This document shows positions 42,310-51,446 of a DNA stretch of 64,000 nucleotides, one piece after another; the stretch's first letter is position 1; every line of letters starts with the position of its first letter. The notes under the pieces were generated by a model. The model had not been told where the DNA came from. It searched no databases and worked only from the letters and a program-made list of their open reading frames with translations. The position numbers were made by a program, and so were the translations under genes. Source of the DNA: Streptomyces smyrnaeus (lineage in GTDB: Bacteria > Actinomycetota > Actinomycetes > Streptomycetales > Streptomycetaceae). The DNA lies in the NCBI RefSeq assembly GCF_017676345.1, contig NZ_JAFFZM010000006.1, positions 62,001 to 126,000 of the forward strand, written 5' to 3'.

Positions 42310-43722
42310 TCAGGCTCTCTCTCCGGCTCGGGCTCCGGCCCCGGCTGCCGCCGGAAGGCCGAGCATGCCGCCCCACATCTGCGGGAAGTCGGGCAGGGTC
42401 TTGTACGTCGTCGCGACGTTCTCCACCTCGACGCCCTCGACCGCCAGGCCGAGCACCGCACCCGCCGTGGCCAGCCGGTGGTCGTCGTAGGTGTGGAAGA
42501 CACCGCCGTGCAGCGCGCGGGGCCGGATCCGCAGACCGTCCTCGGTCTCGGTGACATCGCCGCCCAGGCCGTTGATCTCCTTCACCAGCGCCGCCAGCCG
42601 GTCCGTCTCGTGCAGCCGCAGATGGCCGACGCCGCGCAGCACCGACTCGCCCTCCGCCAGCGCCGCCACGGCGGCGATGCCCGGCGTCAGCTCGCCCACC
42701 TCGCCCAGATCGATGTCGATGCCGTGGATCCGGCCGCTGCCGGTGAAGGTCAGACCGCGCTCGTCCAGCACGCAGGAGCCGCCCATGGCGGTGAAGATCT
42801 CGCGCAGCGCGTCACCGGGCTGTGTGGTGTGTTCGGGCCAGTCGGGGACGGTGACCCGGCCGCCGGTGACCAGCGCGGCGGCGAGGAAGGGCTGCGCGTT
42901 GGACAGGTCCGGTTCGATCGTCAGGTCGCGGCCCAGCAGCGCGCCGGGCGTCACCCGCCACACGTTCGGTGCTCCGCCGTCCTCGGGCGCGTCCACCTGG
43001 GCGCCCGCGGCGCGCAGCATGTCGACCGTCATCCGGATGTGCGGCATGGAGGGCAGCGTGCGGCCGGTGTGACGGACCTCGACGCCCTGGTTGAAGCCCG
43101 GACCGGACAGCAGCAGCGCGCTCACGAACTGGCTGGAGGAGGAGGCGTCGATCTCGACCGGGCCGCCCGCCAGCGAGCCGTTGCCGTGCACCGTCATCGG
43201 CAGCGCGCCGCGCCCCTCGTCCTCGACCCGCGCGCCGAGCGTACGCAGGGCGTCGATGACGCCGTGCAGGGGGCGCTCGTAGGAGCGGGGGTCGCCGTCG
43301 AAGCGGATCGGGCCCTCGGCCAGTGCCGCCAGCGGGGGCAGGAAGCGCATCACGGTGCCCGCGTTGCCGACGTCCACCGTCGCCGGGCCGCGCAGCGTGG
43401 TCGGGATGACCCGCCACGCCTCACCGCCGGGGCGCCCGCCGGCGGCGTGCTCGCCGTGGGCCGCGACGGCGGAGGAGGCGGAGGAGACCGTCTCCTCGAT
43501 CTGCACGCCCATGGTGCGCAGCGCGCCGGCCATCAGCAGGGTGTCGCGGGAGCGCAGCGGGCGGCGCAGCCAGCCCGGCTCGGAGGAGAGCGCGGCCAGC
43601 ACCAGGGCCCGGTTGGTGACCGACTTGGATCCCGGCACGGTGACGGTCGCCTCGATACGGCCCGGAGCCGAGGGGGCGGGCCAGAGTGCGGAGTCTGCGG
43701 GGCTGGTGCGCTGGTCGGTCAT
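42310..43722 (-). CDS. aroA: AroA: 3-phosphoshikimate 1-carboxyvinyltransferase (EPSP synthase)
   Basis: This 470-residue protein catalyses the sixth shikimate step, from PEP plus shikimate-3-phosphate to EPSP. Substrate loops are VPGSKSVTNRALVL, GNAGTVMRFLPPL and DASSSSQFVSALLL. Catalytic segments are GELTPGIAAVAAL, LRLHETDRL and HTYDDHRLA. It starts at ATG 43722 and has a Ser/Gly/Ala insertion near residues 75-100. The gene lies between an M50 peptidase gene (52 bases upstream) and rsgA. Confidence 0.95.
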   Translation of the reverse strand: MTDQRTSPADSALWPAPSAPGRIEATVTVPGSKSVTNRALVLAALSSEPGWLRRPLRSRDTLLMAGALRTMGVQIEETVSSASSAVAAHGEHAAGGRPGGEAWRVIPTTLRGPATVDVGNAGTVMRFLPPLAALAEGPIRFDGDPRSYERPLHGVIDALRTLGARVEDEGRGALPMTVHGNGSLAGGPVEIDASSSSQFVSALLLSGPGFNQGVEVRHTGRTLPSMPHIRMTVDMLRAAGAQVDAPEDGGAPNVWRVTPGALLGRDLTIEPDLSNAQPFLAAALVTGGRVTVPDWPEHTTQPGDALREIFTAMGGSCVLDERGLTFTGSGRIHGIDIDLGEVGELTPGIAAVAALAEGESVLRGVGHLRLHETDRLAALVKEINGLGGDVTETEDGLRIRPRALHGGVFHTYDDHRLATAGAVLGLAVEGVEVENVATTYKTLPDFPQMWGGMLGLPAAAGAGARAGERA

Positions 43723-43774
43723 GGGGCCACTGTAATGGCTGCCGTACGGCCTGATCAGCGACCGCCGACCCGCC

Positions 43775-44533
43775 TCACAGGCCGAGCAGCCAGCGTCCGC
43801 CGCCGATGAGGGAGCACAGCGAGACCGCGTGGAAGAGGAACAGCCAGCCGGCGGCGGGGACGTGGGTGAGCCGCGCGAGTTGGTCGGCGTCCGAGTCCGG
43901 CATGCCCGGTGCGACCGCGCCACCGGAGCGGAACGCTCCGCGCCGTATCCCCTGCCGTCGGCGCTTGCCCTGGAGTTCGAAGACCGGCCGCACCCCGCCC
44001 AGCAGCAGGAACCACACGACCACATAGGCGAACGCCGCCTGCACCTGGGGACCGGTCAGCCAGGAGACGAGCAGGAAGGCGCCGCCGGCCAGGACGACGG
44101 TCAGCACCCCGTAGGCGTTGCGGATCATCACCAGCATGGCCACCAGCAGCGCCGTGGCACCCCACAGCAGCGCGGTGATGTGGTTGGCGGCCAGCAGCCA
44201 GGCGCCGCCCAGACCCAGCAGCGGGGGAGCGGTGTAGCCCGCGGCGGCGGTCAGCACCATGCCTATGCCGTGCGGCTTGCCGCGCGAGACCGTCAGCCCG
44301 GAGGTGTCCGAGTGCAGCCGGATACCGTCCAGCCGGCGACCGGTGACCAGGGCTATGAGGCCGTGCCCGCCCTCGTGCGCGATCGTGACCGCGTTCCGCG
44401 ATATGCGCCACACCCCGTGAGGTGCCACCGCGAGCAGCGCGACGAGGCCGGTGACCAGCACCAGCCACTGCTCGGGGTCCGGCTGGCTGCCCACGACCCG
44501 GTCCCACACGTCCGTGATGCTCGCGTTGTCCAT
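43775..44533 (-). CDS. M50-family membrane zinc peptidase
   Basis: This 252-residue protein has HEGGH (His53, Glu54, His57) within the second hydrophobic region and six or so membrane helices. The size and motif resemble small M50B peptidases (SpoIVFB/S2P-like), which cut membrane proteins within the bilayer. The second half holds an ALLVAMLVMIRNAYGVLTVV segment; the expected Asp ligand motif is not obvious. It is the first gene of a likely M50-aroA-rsgA unit. Substrate unknown. Confidence 0.85.
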   Translation of the reverse strand: MDNASITDVWDRVVGSQPDPEQWLVLVTGLVALLAVAPHGVWRISRNAVTIAHEGGHGLIALVTGRRLDGIRLHSDTSGLTVSRGKPHGIGMVLTAAAGYTAPPLLGLGGAWLLAANHITALLWGATALLVAMLVMIRNAYGVLTVVLAGGAFLLVSWLTGPQVQAAFAYVVVWFLLLGGVRPVFELQGKRRRQGIRRGAFRSGGAVAPGMPDSDADQLARLTHVPAAGWLFLFHAVSLCSLIGGGRWLLGL

Positions 44534-44630
44534 GTTCGGGGTGTTCTCCTCGCCTGCTGTGGGGTGCGTGTCCCCTCCGTGTCCGTCAACGCACGGCGAC
44601 GGCCCGTCGTGCCGTGGCAGTCTTGCAGGC

Positions 44631-45476
44631 ATGTGCGGACGGTATGCAGCGAGCCGGGGGGCCGAGGATCTGGCCCGGCTGTTCGAGGTGGAGAAGTGGG
44701 AGCCCGAAGAGGCTCTGGCGCCGGACTGGAACGTCGCACCCACCAAGCAGGTGCACGCGGTGCTCGACCGCCCTGTCAAGGGCAGCGACGACCAGCGGCC
44801 CGTACGGCAGCTGCGGCCCCTGAAGTGGGGCCTGGTGCCAGGGTGGGCCAAGACGCCTGACATGGGCGTCAAGATGATCAATGCCCGCGCCGAGACCGTG
44901 CACGAGAAGCCCGCCTATCGCCGCCCGTTCGCCGCGCGCCGCTGCCTGCTGCCCGCCGACGGCTACTACGAGTGGGTCACCGCACAGGGTGAGCTGAAGC
45001 TCGAACAGGAGGGCAAGCGCAAGCGTCCCCGCAAACAGCCGTACTTCATCGCTCCGGCGGCGGCCGACGGCTCCGCGAACGAGCAGCCGGTGATGGCGAT
45101 GGCCGGGCTGTACGAGTTCTGGCGGGACAAGACGCTGCCGGACGACCATCCGCGGGCCTGGTGGACGACGTGCACCGTCATCACCACGGCGGCGGAGACC
45201 ACCCCGCTGGCCAACGCGGAGGAGCTGAGCGAGGGCGGCCCCCGGTCGCTGGCCGACATCCACCCCCGGATGCCGCTGATGCTCACCCCCGACCGCTGGG
45301 ACGCCTGGCTGGACCCCTCCCGCACCGACAGCGAGGAGCTGCGCGAACTGCTGGCCCCGCCCCCGAGCGGGCTGCTGCGCGCCCACCCGGTCTCCACGGA
45401 CGTCAGCAACGTCCGCAACAACGGCCCCCATCTGCTCAAGGAACTGCCCGCTCCCGAAGAGGAGACGCTTTTCTAG
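44631..45476 (+). CDS. HMCES/YedK-type abasic-site shield protein (SRAP)
   Basis: This 281-residue protein begins MCGRY, and Cys2 is the catalytic nucleophile that crosslinks to abasic sites in single-stranded DNA. Asn84 (INARAET), Glu114 (GYYEW) and His211 (DIHPRMP) complete the active site. The start is certain because Cys2 must be exposed after Met removal. It fits the repair functions elsewhere in the window. CAGTCT lies 7 bases before the ATG, a possible leaderless -10. Confidence 0.95.
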   Translation: MCGRYAASRGAEDLARLFEVEKWEPEEALAPDWNVAPTKQVHAVLDRPVKGSDDQRPVRQLRPLKWGLVPGWAKTPDMGVKMINARAETVHEKPAYRRPFAARRCLLPADGYYEWVTAQGELKLEQEGKRKRPRKQPYFIAPAAADGSANEQPVMAMAGLYEFWRDKTLPDDHPRAWWTTCTVITTAAETTPLANAEELSEGGPRSLADIHPRMPLMLTPDRWDAWLDPSRTDSEELRELLAPPPSGLLRAHPVSTDVSNVRNNGPHLLKELPAPEEETLF

Positions 45477-45545
45477 GGCGCGCTTCTCTGAGGCTTTCCA
45501 GGGCACGCTTCTCTGCGGCGCGCTTCTCTGGGGCACGATGCGCGT

Positions 45546-46217
45546 ATGAACGGTCACAAGGACGGCGACGGAGCCGGGCAGGACGGCAAGCAGCGGGTCG
45601 AGAAGGTGGCCACGCCCGTGGGGGAGGCCCGGATCACCTGGCACCCCGCCGGGCGGAAGGCGCACACGGTGCTGGCCCTGGGGCACGGTGCGGGCGGCGG
45701 GATCGAGGCGCGGGACCTGCGGGCCCTGGCCGCGGCGCTGCCCGCCGAGGGCGTCACCGTGGCACTGGTGGAGCAGCCCTGGCGGGTGGCGGGCAAGAAG
45801 GTGGCACCGGCCCCCCGGACGCTGGACGCCGCCTGGAGCGCCCTGTGGCCCGCACTGACGCTGCCGGGGCTGCCGGTGGTCGCGGGAGGGCGCAGCGCGG
45901 GCGCCCGTGTCGCCTGCCGTACAGCGGGGGAGCTGGGCGCCCAGGCGGTGCTCGCGCTGTCGTTCCCGCTGCATCCGCCGGGCAAGCCGGAGAAGTCCCG
46001 TGCCGACGAGCTGGCCGGGGTCGGGCTGCCGGTGCTGGTCGTCCAGGGTGGGCGCGACCCGTTCGGGCGACCCGCCGAGTTCCCGGAAGGCACCAGCCTG
46101 GTGGAGGTGCCCTACGCCGACCACGGCTTCGCGCTGCCGAAGTCGGCCGCGCTGACCGAGGAGGAGGCGATGGGCGTGGTCACCGGCGCCGTCACCCGGT
46201 GGCTCGTCGGCGGGTGA
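45546..46217 (+). CDS. Alpha/beta-hydrolase (dienelactone hydrolase/KANL3-Tex30-like)
   Basis: This 223-residue protein has LGHGAGGG (oxyanion loop), the nucleophile elbow GRSAG with Ser117, [10 protein letters not shown] (acid) and ADHGFALP (His). It is intracellular, with no signal peptide. Substrate unknown. It precedes sigR, whose promoter starts 49 bases after the stop. The 69 bases before the gene carry three copies of CGCTTCTCTG. Confidence 0.82.
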   Translation: MNGHKDGDGAGQDGKQRVEKVATPVGEARITWHPAGRKAHTVLALGHGAGGGIEARDLRALAAALPAEGVTVALVEQPWRVAGKKVAPAPRTLDAAWSALWPALTLPGLPVVAGGRSAGARVACRTAGELGAQAVLALSFPLHPPGKPEKSRADELAGVGLPVLVVQGGRDPFGRPAEFPEGTSLVEVPYADHGFALPKSAALTEEEAMGVVTGAVTRWLVGG

Positions 46218-46265
46218 GAACGTCCGCGGGCCGGAAGACGGGTCCCGGAAGACCGGTGGCGGATC

Positions 46266-46292
46266 GGGAATGATCGGCGGGCTCCGGTGGTT
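46266..46292 (+). promoter_or_regulatory. SigR-type autoregulatory promoter of sigR
   Basis: GGGAAT (46266-46271), 18 bases, GTT (46290-46292), an exact SigR consensus. It corresponds to the stress-induced sigRp2 of S. coelicolor, whose longer transcript includes the upstream start codon. Confidence 0.85.
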
Positions 46293-46386
46293 GGACCCGA
46301 TATCCGGCTGCGGAGGCGATCCGCGACCGGAGACGAATGTGAGATGCATCCACACCTCTCCAGCCGAAGGAAAGGGAGCCGCCCAG

Positions 46387-46551
46387 ATGGGTTCTGTCGC
46401 TTGCCCCCAGCGTCCGCGGGCCGCTGACCTGGACTGGGCCACCATGGCATTGTCCTCAGGCGTGAAGATTCAAGCGGCGGGCGGTGGCGATCGTCGTCTA
46501 TTCTCCGATTCGAGCGGGTCCTCGTTCGGGCTCGCCACGACGTTGGAGGAG
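46387..46551 (+). other. sigR: 55-codon N-terminal extension of the long SigR isoform (SigR')
   Basis: An in-frame ATG at 46387, with GGGAG 8 bases upstream, is exactly 55 codons before the SigR start. S. coelicolor makes a longer, unstable SigR' with a 55-residue extension from the induced transcript, so the same dual-start design is present here. Confidence 0.75.
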
Positions 46552-47223
46552 GTGGGTCCGGTCACCGGGACCGAAGGCGGCTCAAGCGCACAGCAGGAGA
46601 CACAGGCGTCGGAGACCGAGGAGCAGCGCAGTGCGCGCTTCGAGCGGGACGCGCTCGCTTTCCTCGACCAGATGTATTCCGCCGCGCTGCGCATGACGCG
46701 GAACCCGGCCGACGCCGAGGACCTTGTGCAGGAGACCTACGCGAAGGCGTACGCGTCCTTCCACCAGTTCCGTGAGGGCACCAACCTCAAGGCGTGGCTG
46801 TACCGCATCCTGACGAACACCTTCATCAACTCCTACCGCAAGAAGCAGCGCGAGCCCCAGCGCAGCGCCGCGGAGGAGATCGAGGACTGGCAGCTGGCGC
46901 GCGCCGAGTCGCACATGTCGACCGGGCTGCGCTCGGCCGAGGCGCAGGCGCTCGACCACCTGCCGGACTCCGATGTGAAGGAAGCACTCCAGGCCATCCC
47001 CGAGGAGTTCCGCATCGCCGTCTACCTCGCCGACGTCGAGGGCTTTGCGTACAAGGAGATCGCCGACATCATGGGGACACCCATCGGTACGGTGATGTCC
47101 CGTCTGCACCGTGGGCGGCGCCAGCTTCGGGAGATGCTGGAGGGCTATGCGCAAGAGCGCGGCCTGGTCCCGGCCGGTGCCGCGGCGGACGGGTCGCAAG
47201 ACCGGAAAGGCTCGGGCTCATGA
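46552..47223 (+). CDS. sigR: SigR: ECF sigma factor of the thiol-oxidative stress response
   Basis: This 223-residue form begins at GTG 46552 (GPVTGT follows). Region 2 has [14 protein letters not shown] and [16 protein letters not shown]. Region 4 has [18 protein letters not shown] and [10 protein letters not shown]. SigR directs transcription of thioredoxin, mycothiol and protein quality genes when RsrA is oxidised. The long isoform starts at 46387. GGAGGA lies directly against the GTG, unusually close, yet this matches the published S. coelicolor start. The stop overlaps the rsrA start (ATGA). Confidence 0.95.
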   Translation: MGPVTGTEGGSSAQQETQASETEEQRSARFERDALAFLDQMYSAALRMTRNPADAEDLVQETYAKAYASFHQFREGTNLKAWLYRILTNTFINSYRKKQREPQRSAAEEIEDWQLARAESHMSTGLRSAEAQALDHLPDSDVKEALQAIPEEFRIAVYLADVEGFAYKEIADIMGTPIGTVMSRLHRGRRQLREMLEGYAQERGLVPAGAAADGSQDRKGSGS

Positions 47224-47609
47224 GTTGCGGAGAGCCGCACGAGACGGACTGCTCTGAGGTCCTCGACCACCTCTACGAGTACCTCGACCGGGAGATGCCC
47301 GAGGGCGACTGCGCCAAGTTCAAGGAGCACTTCGACGAGTGCTCGCCCTGCTTCGAGAAGTACGGGCTGGAGCGCGAGGTGAAGAAGCTCGTCAAGCGCT
47401 GCTGCGGGCACGACGACGTCCCGTCGGACCTGCGGGCCAAGGTGATGGGCCGGATCGAGGTGATCCGGCAGGGCCAGGCCCCCGAGGATGCGGACGCGGA
47501 CGGGGCCTCGGCCGAGGGCGTGCGTTCCGCCGGGTCCGGGACCGCCGATGCCCCCGAGATGGAGACCGTCGACGCCGTCGGCTCCGAGGACGACAAGAAC
47601 CCCGCCTGA
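47220..47609 (+). CDS. rsrA: RsrA: redox-sensing zinc anti-sigma factor
   Basis: This 129-residue protein has its ATG overlapping the sigR stop, giving coupled translation. All redox/zinc residues are at the S. coelicolor positions: Cys3, Cys11, Cys31, His37, Cys41, Cys44, Cys61 and Cys62, including the HX3CX2C motif. Disulfide stress expels zinc and releases SigR. The C-terminal 40 residues are acidic, Ala/Gly-rich and not part of the fold. A weak hairpin (47610-47628) follows. Confidence 0.95.
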   Translation: MSCGEPHETDCSEVLDHLYEYLDREMPEGDCAKFKEHFDECSPCFEKYGLEREVKKLVKRCCGHDDVPSDLRAKVMGRIEVIRQGQAPEDADADGASAEGVRSAGSGTADAPEMETVDAVGSEDDKNPA

Positions 47610-47776
47610 CCCGATGGTGCGCATCGGGCGCACAACCGCCAGCGGTTCCTCCTTTTCTCCTTCCTTCGGGTGAGTGCCTGCCGTCTCGTACGGGGGAACG
47701 CGCCCGAAGGCCGCCAACCGGTCCGCACGCCGCTCCTAGTCTCCCCGCCACGTGAGAGGTGGGGAGGAGGCTCGCG

Positions 47777-48847
47777 ATGCGGCTCACGATGCGTACGGCC
47801 GAAACGGGCGGAGCGGCGGGACCGGCGGCGACCGCGGCAACACCGCCGACAGCACCGGCGCCGCCAACCGCGGCAACAGCGGCAACAGCCCGAACAGCAG
47901 CGACGGCCAGGTCGGCGGGACGGGTGGGGCAGGCGGCTGCAGCCGCGACGGCAGCAGCCGCCGGGCGGGGAGCACCCCGCGGTCGGAGGCTGGGGGAGAG
48001 CGCGCCGGAGGAGAGCCGCACGGCGCTCGCTGTGACGTGCGTGCTGACCGTGCCCGTGGCAGTCGTCCTGTGGCGCAGCGCCTACGGGGCGCTCGCCGCG
48101 CTGCTCGCGGTGGGACCCGTCTGGCTCGCCTGGTGGAGCCTGCGACGGCACCGCCCCGAACATCTGGCCCGGCAGGCCGCCGTACAGGCGCTCTCCCAGG
48201 CCGTGCAGATCAAGGACCGCTACACCCGGGGCCACGGCGAACGGGTCGGCCTCGCGGCCGTGCTGATCGCCCGCGAGCTGGGCCTGGACGAGGAGCGGAC
48301 CGAGACGCTGCGCTGCGCGGGGATCCTGCACGACGTCGGAAAACTCGGCGTTCCCGCCCGGCTGTTGCGCAAAGCGGGCCCGCTCACCCCCGCCGAGCGC
48401 CGCGTCATGGAACAGCACCCCGAGCACGGGGCCGAGATCGTACGCGGACTCGACTTCCTGGGTGAGGCCCGCGCGGCGGTCCTCCACCACCACGAGCGGA
48501 TGGACGGCACCGGCTATCCGCGCGGGCTGGCCGGGGAGCAGATCCCGGAGGCGGCGCGGATCGTGGCCGTGGCCGACGCGTTCGACGCGATGACCTCCAC
48601 CCGCTGCTACCGCCCCGGCCGGCCTGTCGCGGCGGCCCTGGAGGAGTTGGAGCGGTGCGCCGGCACGCAGTTCGACCCCCGGATGGTCGCGGCCCTCACC
48701 CGCGCGCTGCGCCGCCACGGCTGGCCGTTCGCCGAGGCTCCCGACCCCTGCCAGGAGCCGCCCACGGCCCCGGAAGCACACCGCGAAGCGGATCGGGGCG
48801 CGGATCGCGCGGCCGGGGCGGCGGCCGGCAGCGGCGTCGCGGTATGA
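47777..48847 (+). CDS. HD-GYP domain membrane protein (candidate c-di-GMP phosphodiesterase)
   Basis: The protein has 356 residues from ATG 47777, with GGAGG about 8 bases upstream. Residues 8-65 are Ala/Thr/Pro low complexity, encoded by degenerate GGCAACAGC repeats. Two membrane segments follow (about 85-120), then an HD-GYP domain: HGERVG, ILHDVGKLGVP (His185, Asp186), HHHERMDGTGYP (GYP 246-248) and VADAFDAMTS. All metal-binding and GYP residues are present, so c-di-GMP hydrolysis is plausible. The stop overlaps the next start (ATGA). Confidence 0.87.
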   Translation: MRLTMRTAETGGAAGPAATAATPPTAPAPPTAATAATARTAATARSAGRVGQAAAAATAAAAGRGAPRGRRLGESAPEESRTALAVTCVLTVPVAVVLWRSAYGALAALLAVGPVWLAWWSLRRHRPEHLARQAAVQALSQAVQIKDRYTRGHGERVGLAAVLIARELGLDEERTETLRCAGILHDVGKLGVPARLLRKAGPLTPAERRVMEQHPEHGAEIVRGLDFLGEARAAVLHHHERMDGTGYPRGLAGEQIPEAARIVAVADAFDAMTSTRCYRPGRPVAAALEELERCAGTQFDPRMVAALTRALRRHGWPFAEAPDPCQEPPTAPEAHREADRGADRAAGAAAGSGVAV

Positions 48848-50103
48848 CGCGGCGGACGGCCGCACGGCTGGTCGCAGCCGCCTACGGGGCGGCCGTGCTG
48901 GTGGCCGGCGCCGCGCTGGGCATCGTCCTGTGGCACGGGGTGACCCGGCCCGGAGTGGCGCTGGCGTTCGGACTGGTCGTCGCCGTGGGGGAGTTGGCCC
49001 GCGTGCGGCTGTCCGAAGACCGCGTGGGCGTACGTACCACAGGGCTGCTGTCCGGCGCCGGGGCGCTCGGCTACGCGCTCTGCGGCCAGGTGGGTGGTAC
49101 CCCGGCGGGGCACGGCGCGGCACAGGCCGTCGCGGTGGCCCTCGTCGGCTCCCTCGTCGGGCTGACTCCGCATGTCGCGCTCGGCCAGGCCCCGCCGCCC
49201 CAGGCACCCGCCCGGCTGGCACTCGGAGTGGGAGGTGCCGCGGTGTGCGGCCAAGCGCTGTACGGGTCGGGCTGGTTGGGCCGTACCGTCGAGCCGGGCG
49301 GGCTGTTCACGCTGTGTCTGCTGGCCCTGGCACTGTGCGTCGGGTGTCTCGACGCCCTGCTCGCCGCCGCCACCGCCGCGCTGGGCTCCGAGGGGTGCTA
49401 CGGGCGGGCGGTGCGGGAGGAGTTGCTCGCCCGCCTCGGCACCGTGCCCGCCCTCGCCGCCACCGCCGTGCTGCTCGCGCTGGCCGTGGCGGTGGCCGGG
49501 CTGTGGGCGCTGCCGCTGTGTTGCGCGCCGCTGCTCGTCATGCAGTTCGCCCTGTGCCGTCGCGCCTCCGTACGGGCGACCCACCGGCGCACCCTCGCCT
49601 CCCTCGCACGCGCCCCCGAGGTGGCCGGTTGCACGCCGCACGGGCATGCGCGCCGCGTGGCGGAGCTCAGCCGTGCGGTGGGGCGCGAGCTGGGGCTGGC
49701 GGGCGGGGAACTCACCGCGCTGGAGTACGCGGCCCTCACGCACGACGTGGGGCAGCTCTCGCTGGCCGAGCCGGTGCCCGGCGGTGCCACGACGGCACTG
49801 GAACCGGGCAGACAGCGCCGTATCGCGCTGCTCGGCGGCGCGGTGCTGCGGCAGGCCGGCGTCCGCTGGCGGGTGGCGTCCGCGGTGGAGGCCCAGGCGG
49901 ACCCGTACCGCGAACAGTCGGTGACTGCTCGTGTCCTCCGTACGGTCAACGCGTACGACGACCTCCTCGCGGGCAGTCACACGGCGGACGCCGCGGCGCG
50001 CGAGCAGGCCCTGCGCGCACTGCGTACCGCCACCGGGCGTGACCACGAACCACGCGTGGTGGAGGCGCTGTCGCGGGTGGTGGCCCGGGCTGCGGATGTC
50101 TGA
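48844..50103 (+). CDS. Membrane protein with degenerate HD domain
   Basis: The protein has 419 residues and is translationally coupled to the previous gene by a 4-base overlap. About seven membrane segments occupy residues 5-235. The C-terminal domain has HGHARRVAELS and LTHDVGQLSLAEP, an HD pair, but no GYP and few of the later His ligands. A helix AVEAQADPYREQS stands where the second motif should be. It may be a sensor or regulatory partner of the intact HD-GYP protein rather than an enzyme. Confidence 0.75.
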   Translation: MTRRTAARLVAAAYGAAVLVAGAALGIVLWHGVTRPGVALAFGLVVAVGELARVRLSEDRVGVRTTGLLSGAGALGYALCGQVGGTPAGHGAAQAVAVALVGSLVGLTPHVALGQAPPPQAPARLALGVGGAAVCGQALYGSGWLGRTVEPGGLFTLCLLALALCVGCLDALLAAATAALGSEGCYGRAVREELLARLGTVPALAATAVLLALAVAVAGLWALPLCCAPLLVMQFALCRRASVRATHRRTLASLARAPEVAGCTPHGHARRVAELSRAVGRELGLAGGELTALEYAALTHDVGQLSLAEPVPGGATTALEPGRQRRIALLGGAVLRQAGVRWRVASAVEAQADPYREQSVTARVLRTVNAYDDLLAGSHTADAAAREQALRALRTATGRDHEPRVVEALSRVVARAADV

Positions 50104-50303
50104 CGCACGGGTAATGAGCGAGCACCCGAGCGGGCATGGTTGGATGCGAAGGGGGGAACCGCGACAGGCGTGGAGACACCTCCGGCCGAAGGCCGGGGGA
50201 GGGCGCGTGGCGCCCTCCGCATACGGGACCCATCGGCAGACAGCAGGCCGGGCGCAGAGCCGGGCCTCAGGACAGGCGGAACGGCGGGATCGGCGGGAGC
50301 ACA

Positions 50304-51305
50304 GTGAGGATCTTCGGCAAGGTGCGGCACCGTCCCTCCGCCTCGTGGCGGCAGGCGACGGACCGTGCGTTCACGCTTATCGGCGACGGGCGCTACGAGG
50401 ACGCGGGCGCTCTGCTCACCCGTGCCGCCGACCTGGAGCCGTGGCTTTCGGAGTCCTGGTTCAACCTCGCGCTGCTGCACAAGTTCCGGCACGACTGGGA
50501 GCAGGCGCGTACAGCGGGCCTGCGTGCCGTGGCGCTGCTGGACCGGGAGGCCGGGGCGCCCGACTGGTGGAACGTGGGCATCGCGGCCACCGCGCTGCAG
50601 GACTGGCCCCTGGCGCGCCGGGCCTGGCAGGCGTACGGGCTGCACGTGTCCGGGCCCTCGCACGGCGCTGCCGCGGCCGAGGAGCCCACCGGTATGCAGC
50701 TGGGCAGTGCCGCGGTGCGGCTCTCCCCGGAGGGCGAGGCGGAGGTCGTGTGGGGCCGCCGTATCGACCCGGCCCGCATGGAGATCCAGAGCATTCCGCT
50801 GCCCTCCTCGGGGCGCCGCTGGGGCGAGGTCGTGCTGCACGACGGCGTTCCGCACGGCGAGCGCACCACGGCTGCGGGGCCCTCCTACCCGGTGTTCGAC
50901 GAGATCGAGCTGTGGGCCCCGTCCCCGGTACCCACCTGGGTGGTGCTGGTGGAGGCCGCCACGGAGAGCGACCGGGACGCGCTGGAGCGGCTGGCGGCAG
51001 ACGCCGGGTTCGCCGCCGAGGACTGGTCCTCCTCGGTGCGGCTGCTGTGCCGCGCCTGCTCGGAGAGCGCCATGCCCGCCGACGAGGGCGACGGCACCGT
51101 GCATCTGGACCCGCACGACCACAGCTCGCCCGGCCACCCCGGGCCACTGGGCCATATGACGCAGGGCGGCCCCGGTGAGCTGTGGGTCCCCGAGCGCGAG
51201 TGCGGGCTGGCGGCACCTGCCGCGCTGGTGCGCGGGCTGCTGGACGGCTGGGTCGCCGACAGTCCCGACACCCGTGAGTGGCGGGATCTGGAGGAGGTCT
51301 GCTGA
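50304..51305 (+). CDS. TPR-like protein of unknown function
   Basis: This 333-residue protein starts at GTG 50304 (RIFGKVRHRP follows) with GGGAGC upstream. Residues about 15-115 form TPR-like helices (AFTLIGDGRYEDAGALL, SWFNLALLHKFRHDWEQ, WWNVGIAATALQDWPLARRA). The rest is a mixed domain with VVWGRRIDPARMEIQSIPLP and a Cys/His-rich stretch (RLLCRACSES, HLDPHDHSSPGHPG). I do not recognise the C-terminal fold. It is conserved beside def in Streptomyces, from memory. Confidence 0.75.
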   Translation: MRIFGKVRHRPSASWRQATDRAFTLIGDGRYEDAGALLTRAADLEPWLSESWFNLALLHKFRHDWEQARTAGLRAVALLDREAGAPDWWNVGIAATALQDWPLARRAWQAYGLHVSGPSHGAAAAEEPTGMQLGSAAVRLSPEGEAEVVWGRRIDPARMEIQSIPLPSSGRRWGEVVLHDGVPHGERTTAAGPSYPVFDEIELWAPSPVPTWVVLVEAATESDRDALERLAADAGFAAEDWSSSVRLLCRACSESAMPADEGDGTVHLDPHDHSSPGHPGPLGHMTQGGPGELWVPERECGLAAPAALVRGLLDGWVADSPDTREWRDLEEVC

Positions 51306-51446
51306 GCCTCCGGCGGAGGGCCCGTACCCTGTAGGGCGAGCCATCACGGTCCTCGGCTGTTCCGGCACGGCGCTCAGCCGTACCGACGGCGGATCTCAGC
51401 TCTCACCGGTTCACGGTCAACGGGTCGCAGGAAGGCGTACGACGGC

